64,000 nucleotides of DNA from Olsenella urininfantis (GTDB lineage Bacteria; Actinomycetota; Coriobacteriia; Coriobacteriales; Atopobiaceae), in NCBI RefSeq assembly GCF_900155635.1, contig NZ_LT732540.1:501551-565550 (forward strand), written 5' to 3'. The notes under the pieces were generated by a model that saw nothing but the letters and a program-made list of their open reading frames with translations, did no database searches and had not been told where the DNA came from. Made by a program: the position numbers and the translations under genes. Positions 63,957-64,000 of this stretch are shown here, piece after piece. Within the stretch, counting starts at the first letter, position 1, and every line of letters begins with the position of its first letter.

Positions 63957-64000
63957 ATGGCTGACAACCCCCGCAAGCGGGCGGCTCACTACCACAGGCC
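63957..64000 (+). CDS. mltG: Start of a probable endolytic transglycosylase gene (partial)
   Basis: ATG 63957, with AGGAGAGTAGGA upstream, opens a frame MADNPRKRAAHYHR that leaves the window. A short basic cytosolic N-terminus ahead of a membrane helix is usual for MltG/YceG, and the alaS-ruvX-mltG order supports this. The call rests on context, as only 14 residues are visible. Confidence 0.5.
   Translation, partial: MADNPRKRAAHYHR

Overview
The window reads as one stretch of a high-GC, anaerobic Gram-positive chromosome, most likely a Coriobacteriia (Atopobiaceae/Olsenella-like) actinobacterium. This is inferred from gene content and style: strong GC bias at third codon positions, frequent GTG/TTG starts, 4-bp stop/start overlaps, AddAB instead of RecBCD, desulfoferrodoxin plus a flavodiiron protein for oxygen defence, a LexA-type GAAC-N4-GTTC box, and a SigB/F-type sigma factor. 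No rRNA, tRNA, insertion sequence, integrase, prophage or cas gene is visible. Species cannot be fixed from the sequence alone.

Layout. 1-4.8 kb: the tail of gatB, an ArsC/Spx-like thiol protein, a YdcF-like envelope protein, a pair of overlapping palindromes, an AbiEi-like protein, an Mbeg1-like hydrolase, a small 4-TM protein and a TrpR-like regulator. 4.8-20.9 kb: a genome-maintenance block with addB-addA, dnaE (with an unusual insertion), desulfoferrodoxin, an NAD synthetase relative that has lost its catalytic motifs, and SOS-type ruvC-ruvA-ruvB. 21-28 kb: a cold-shock protein, a three-unit dyad array, two paralogous M20-type dipeptidases around a HAD phosphatase, a flavodiiron protein and a CPBP protease. 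28-32.8 kb: class I ribonucleotide reductase nrdA-nrdB and a CorA transporter.

32.8-35.6 kb is the oddest part. Two copies of a 230-bp array of inverted CGACAACAAG/CTTGTTGTCG sites flank a lower-GC island holding a nonsense-broken XRE repressor gene, an HTH-TM-DUF4230 fusion and a 30-codon membrane peptide. Beyond it lies a relic in which part of an ECF-type ABC ATPase is fused in frame to the tail of a YgiD-type dioxygenase. 35.6-37.7 kb: a YtrA-type GntR regulator with its operator and its ABC exporter. 37.8-42.9 kb: BrnQ, a hypothetical, an HNH nuclease, DUF488, a hemolysin III remnant and a DUF438/hemerythrin/PAS sensor with a CRP/FNR-like site. 43-49.5 kb: a MoxR-VWA pair, a secreted nuclease and an MFS transporter. 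49.7-57.5 kb: a phospholipase C-like protein, Vsr, a phosphatase, a DNA glycosylase, an SGNH-GNAT fusion, a dGTPase-like protein and RarA. 57.6-64 kb: DUF948, an RsbW-like protein and its sigma factor, an AI-2E exporter, alaS, ruvX and the first codons of a probable mltG.

The genes work mainly in DNA replication and repair (DnaE, AddAB, RuvCAB, RuvX, RarA, Vsr, deoxyinosine glycosylase), nucleotide supply (NrdAB, dGTPase) and oxygen/redox defence (Dfx, FprA, DUF438). The accessory loci sit between convergent genes, three pairs of which share a CTAG stop overlap.
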